From positions 34,134,080 through 34,198,079 of the forward strand of contig NC_079891.1 in assembly GCF_024868665.1 (NCBI RefSeq): a stretch of DNA of 64,000 nucleotides, in the 5' to 3' direction. The notes beneath the pieces were generated by a model that was given only the letters and a program-made list of their open reading frames with translations, did no database searches and was not told the origin of the DNA. The first letter of the stretch is position 1, and each line of letters opens with the position of its first letter. Both the position numbers and the translations under genes were made by a program. Of this stretch, positions 60,501-64,000 are shown piece after piece. Origin of the DNA: Triplophysa rosa (lineage: Eukaryota > Chordata > Actinopteri > Cypriniformes > Nemacheilidae).

Positions 60501-63500
60501 ACGAATGTACTATTGACCATACGCCTCACTAAGTTTTGTTATTTACACTTAAAACAATAAAAAAAGAAACCAAATTCCAACTTATGAACTGAAAGAAAGC
60601 CAATTCCTCAAATGTTTGTCTCATATTTTGCTCTTGACTGTTATTGTAGAGACACTCTGGCTATTGCCATCACTAATTCAGTGACGAGTATCTTCGCCGG
60701 ATTTGTCATTTTTTCAGCATTTGGCTACATGTCGCATCTTCAGAATGTGCCGGTCAGTGAAATTGCAGTGGATGGTGAGGTTCGATTTTTTTTCTCTTCA
60801 ATAGACATCAATGAATCTTTAGTGTTTAATACCTGGTGTGTTTGTAAATGTTATCCAGGTCCTGGTCTGGTGTTCGTGGTTTACCCACAAGCCTTTGTGA
60901 CGATGCCCGTCGCTCCTCTGTGGGCCGTGCTGTTTTTCTTCATGCTCCTCTGCCTCGGATTGGACAGTCAGGTATCATGAGGTCACTTCCTTTTTTAAAT
61001 GTGACCTTATACAGTCCTGGCATAATCTATCATTGTTGTTTTGAGAGTAAAATCTAGTCAAGGTGTAACAGGTCAAATCTGTGGAAAATAACTCATTTTA
61101 CATTATTAGATCAATGATTAAATGTTGAGGATGAAATGAAAATGGGGTAAATATGGTATATTTGATTCAAGTGTGCTGTTTGTATACTTCTTTCAAACTA
61201 ATACTTTTAGTCTACTTTTCATGTACTTCTCAGAAATATCATTAAAATGACACTTCAGTATACTTATAGGCTGCTGACAGAAAAGTCTCAAGTATATTTG
61301 GCCTTTAATTCTATTCAATCTTAGTCAGATGCTTAAATTATAATGACGTTATATACCTGGCTTGTAGTCGAGTAGCCTGGTGAATACTTTCCCACACAGT
61401 TTTACACAGCCTACTGTCTTGAGTCACGACTACGTGTTTCAATTTATAAAGTAACAATTAAATAATATATAAATAGTAAACTATAAGTATAAGGTTAAAT
61501 TCACAAGAAAACTAACTTGCAGTATAAAAATGACTAAACTGAGAGTGTACTTCAAAGTGTAATATCATGCTAAAAAATGTGCTAAGAAGTAATTGTACTA
61601 GTGAACTATTAGTATATCTACAATTTGTAACTTGTAATATTTGTAAACTTCGCTGTGTACTCAAAGTTGCACTTTTAAAATACACTTAAAAGTATACTTT
61701 TATAAACTAAAACATGGGCCAATTTAGTCCCAAGTAGTATTGAAATGTAGACTTATAAGCACACTAGTACATTGTTACTACATAAAGCATACTTAAATGT
61801 ATACTTGAACTTACTAAAGTATACTTTAAAAAAGAAGTATACTTCAAGTTTGTTTCATATCTGTGATTTAAAATTCATTCAATGTCATCTGTTCAAGTTG
61901 TAATGAAACATGAATCAGCATGTGTATAAATGTTTGAAATAGTTGGCATCCTTTTTCATGGAAGTCAAAGCGATTGCTGTGTCATGCGCATGATGTTTTT
62001 TTATCATGCTTTACTTTTATAAATGTTGTTTATTTGAATATGAATACAATTACTGCTCATTCATGTAATTGCATTGTGCCTTAACTAAGGTTACCAGATA
62101 AGTTTTGACTTAAAATATTTAATTTTGAAATTGAAACAATGTTACATCCGCATTGTGAAGTGTTACTGTTGTGTAGTTTGCTATGGTGGAGGTGATGGTG
62201 ACCAGCGTGCTGGACAGCTACAGTAAACCAATACTGAAGTACCTCAGACAGAAGGAGTTTCTTGTACTTGTAATCTGCTGTGCTGCTTTTCTGATGGGCA
62301 TCCCTCATGTCATGCAGGTGGGACCGACTCATCTCTCACATTGACAAAAACAAGATTTAAGATGCCTATAATAACAACAGTTTGCCTATAATTTAGTTTA
62401 CCCATAGATTTGCATTCACTTTATGCTGTGTGTTTGCTCAATATTCGTCACTGTGACCTTAAAAAGACGAAAATGTAACATTTGCATAAAACGTTCTTGA
62501 AATCAAATAACACTTTCTTTACATGACGTGCCGCTTCATATTTCATATTTGCACTCATCTTCGAAACAGTTTTAGCCTTGTGATTATGTTCAGATTTTAT
62601 GACCGTGTTTATGAATTATGACTCATGATGAACTGGTTGTGAGATGAAGCTCATTTTATTCCTCAGGTCGGCATCTATGTGTTCCAGCTGATGGATCACT
62701 ACACGGCTATCGTGTCCATCATGTTCCTGGCATTTTTTGAGATTATTGGTGTCTGCTGGCTGTACGGTGAGAGAATACCCATACATCAGTGTCTTAAAGG
62801 GACAGTTCACCACACGATACCCAGACCACATATGACTGACTTGGTTACGCGTATTCCTGAAATTACACTATGTGAGCTGGCAAACTCAATGACTAAAGAA
62901 CCAAGTCCATACAACTGCATATTTAAGTATTTATGGTGTTTCTTTGTCATGTTGGATCTTAGCCGCCGCAAACATGCATTCACCTTCATTAAATGGAGAA
63001 GTATGAAAAACATATCAAGTGTTCCAAAGAACAAAGGCAGGGTAATAGAGAGTAAATGATTTTCGAACACTTTCTTTAATGCTGCTCAGTTGATGGTCTA
63101 CTGTTTAAAGGTGGATTTCTGTGTTAACCTCGACAGGTGTGAAGCGTCTGTCCAGTAATTTAGTCGAGATGACCGGGAAACCCCCCAGTATTTTCTTCAA
63201 AGTCTGCTGGTGGGTTATTTGTCCCGTTTTGATCACTGTGAGTCATTTCATACCCTTTCTTGCTTTTAAAGCATAATGTTTGATTTAAATTTACGTTCAC
63301 TTTTATAGTTTAATAAAGGAATAACATATTATCACCTAGAATCATTTAATTTTGCATACTTGGGTACGTAATCACTGAAGCACTTCAGATCATCTATGGG
63401 CTTATTTCTGTATGTGTTATGGGTTGTGCAGGTTATCCTGGTGTTCTCAGTGATTCAGTTTAAACCAGCCCGTTATGAGAGTTATGAATATCCCGCGTGG

Positions 63501-63988
63501 GCTCAAGGGGTCGGCTGGGTCATCGCTTTGGCCTCCATGATCTGGATCCCGCTAGCAGCGCTGCACACGCTCTGGGTTCTGCCCGGTTCTTTCACTGAGG
63601 TGATCTTTATTGACAGTCTAAACATGTGTATACGGATAGGTGACAAATCCTATAACGTATCCATAAAGAAACTTGCACATAACCTTTCTATCGCACCAAA
63701 GGTTCTTTGTGGAACCTTAGACTAAAGGCTTGTTTTGGGAATGAAAATGGTTCTTCTCTGCATGTTCAGGACTACTCTCACCGTTTCATTTCAAGCTTTT
63801 CTACTTTTACCCATTTCTTAAATCTATTTTTCTGTTATTTTTCGTAGAAACTAAAGAAGTCCATCACACCGTTTTCTCTGGATGATGAATCCGAGGGCTC
63901 ACATTACCAGGAAAAGTTTGGAGATCTGGAAGTGATCAGTTCAGCTGTCCCTCCGTCTATAAAAGACCCGATCCAGACTAACTTATAA
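57564..63988 (+). CDS. SLC6-family Na+/Cl- dependent transporter
   Basis: Thirteen exons: 57564-57696, 58982-59116, 59224-59428, 59644-59776, 60075-60209, 60297-60400, 60650-60774, 60859-60971, 62177-62317, 62667-62766, 63137-63237, 63432-63599, 63848-63988, all GT-AG, giving 577 aa. It has the 12-span LeuT-type fold. TM1 carries the unwound motif [22 protein letters not shown]6 reads [17 protein letters not shown], with the Gln and Ser that coordinate chloride. Extracellular loop 2 has its Cys pair ([11 protein letters not shown]) and N-glycosylation sites but is short. TM1 has Cys25 where GABA transporter GAT1 has the substrate-contacting Tyr60. The closest known proteins by eye are the GABA/betaine/taurine, glycine and B0,+ groups, with no exact match. 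It may be the non-mammalian fish member catalogued as slc6a22, which I cannot verify. Substrate not assigned. The second exon 4 acceptor choice (NFRVL or KVL) is uncertain. Confidence 0.85.
58265..58690. mobile_element. Possible element starting CAGCCGTGGAAAGAATTAAGAG
   Basis: The start CAGCCGTGGAAAGAATTAAG directly follows a short (TA)n run and is a familiar beginning of fish Tc1/mariner-type non-autonomous elements. The interior is AT-rich and non-coding, and a matching right end is not clear. It lies in SLC6 intron 1. Confidence 0.4.
61160..61860. repeat. TATACTT/AAGTATA-rich repeat in an SLC6 intron
   Basis: Dozens of AAGTATACTT, AGTACACTT and CTACTTTTA words occur in both orientations over about 700 bp, ending near AAAGAAGTATACTTCAAG. 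Same word family as 7036-7300. Confidence 0.5.
62794..63081. mobile_element. Diverged TTAAAGGGACAGTTCACC-type element
   Basis: It starts TTAAAGGGACAGTTCACCACACG. The right part, GAGAGTAAATGATTTTCGAACAC then CTTTCTTTAA, matches the family end loosely. It sits 27 bp after the exon ending at 62766. Confidence 0.5.
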
Positions 63989-64000
63989 ATGATCAACCTG

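Overview
The window is vertebrate nuclear DNA, most likely from a cyprinid or other cypriniform fish. Genes are split by short GT-AG introns, with coding exons separated by AT-rich sequence. Teleost-type repeats are scattered throughout: tRNA-derived SINEs, a Tc1-like element, and many short inverted-repeat elements beginning TTAAAGGGACAGTTCACCC. Gene content also fits a fish, with a ptgdsb-type lipocalin, tandem sat1 genes and a non-mammalian-looking SLC6 transporter. I rebuilt all multi-exon genes by hand from splice sites, reading phase and family alignment. Every model closes in frame from ATG to stop, except the partial gene at the left edge.

Layout: 187-557 (-) first coding exon of an integrase-like gene that leaves the window. 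558-6028 repeat-rich intergenic DNA. 6104-7804 (+) ptgdsb-like lipocalin behind a TATA box. 11304-16222 (-) zfx, with a CpG-rich promoter at about 16.7-17.4 kb. 18142-20378 (-) CXorf58 homologue, head-to-head with 21307-27067 (+) apoo. 28672-30492 (-) and 33282-35705 (-) two tandem sat1 genes. 38287-40924 (-) prdx4. 42559-49424 (+) srrt/ARS2. 51938-56726 (+) C-type lectin receptor with a coiled-coil neck, followed by a degenerate partial duplicate of its 3' end. 57564-63988 (+) SLC6 transporter.

The run zfx, CXorf58, apoo, sat1, prdx4 matches the gene neighbourhood of human Xp22.11, so 11-41 kb is an old conserved block. Human SRRT is on chromosome 7, so the block ends between prdx4 and srrt. 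The genes do not form an operon-like system. sat1 (polyamine acetylation, feeding peroxide-generating polyamine oxidation) and prdx4 (peroxide removal in the ER) are functionally adjacent, but a shared role here is only inference.

The most notable observations are: a Zfx protein in which one DNA-binding finger is replaced by a low-complexity linker; two sat1 paralogues that share an almost identical 5'UTR and exon 1 but differ at a splice donor (GC versus GT) and at the C-terminal degradation signal; a tandem three-exon duplication that lengthens the lectin neck; a second GC-AG intron in the CXorf58 homologue; and a Tc1-like element nested inside another element downstream of srrt.
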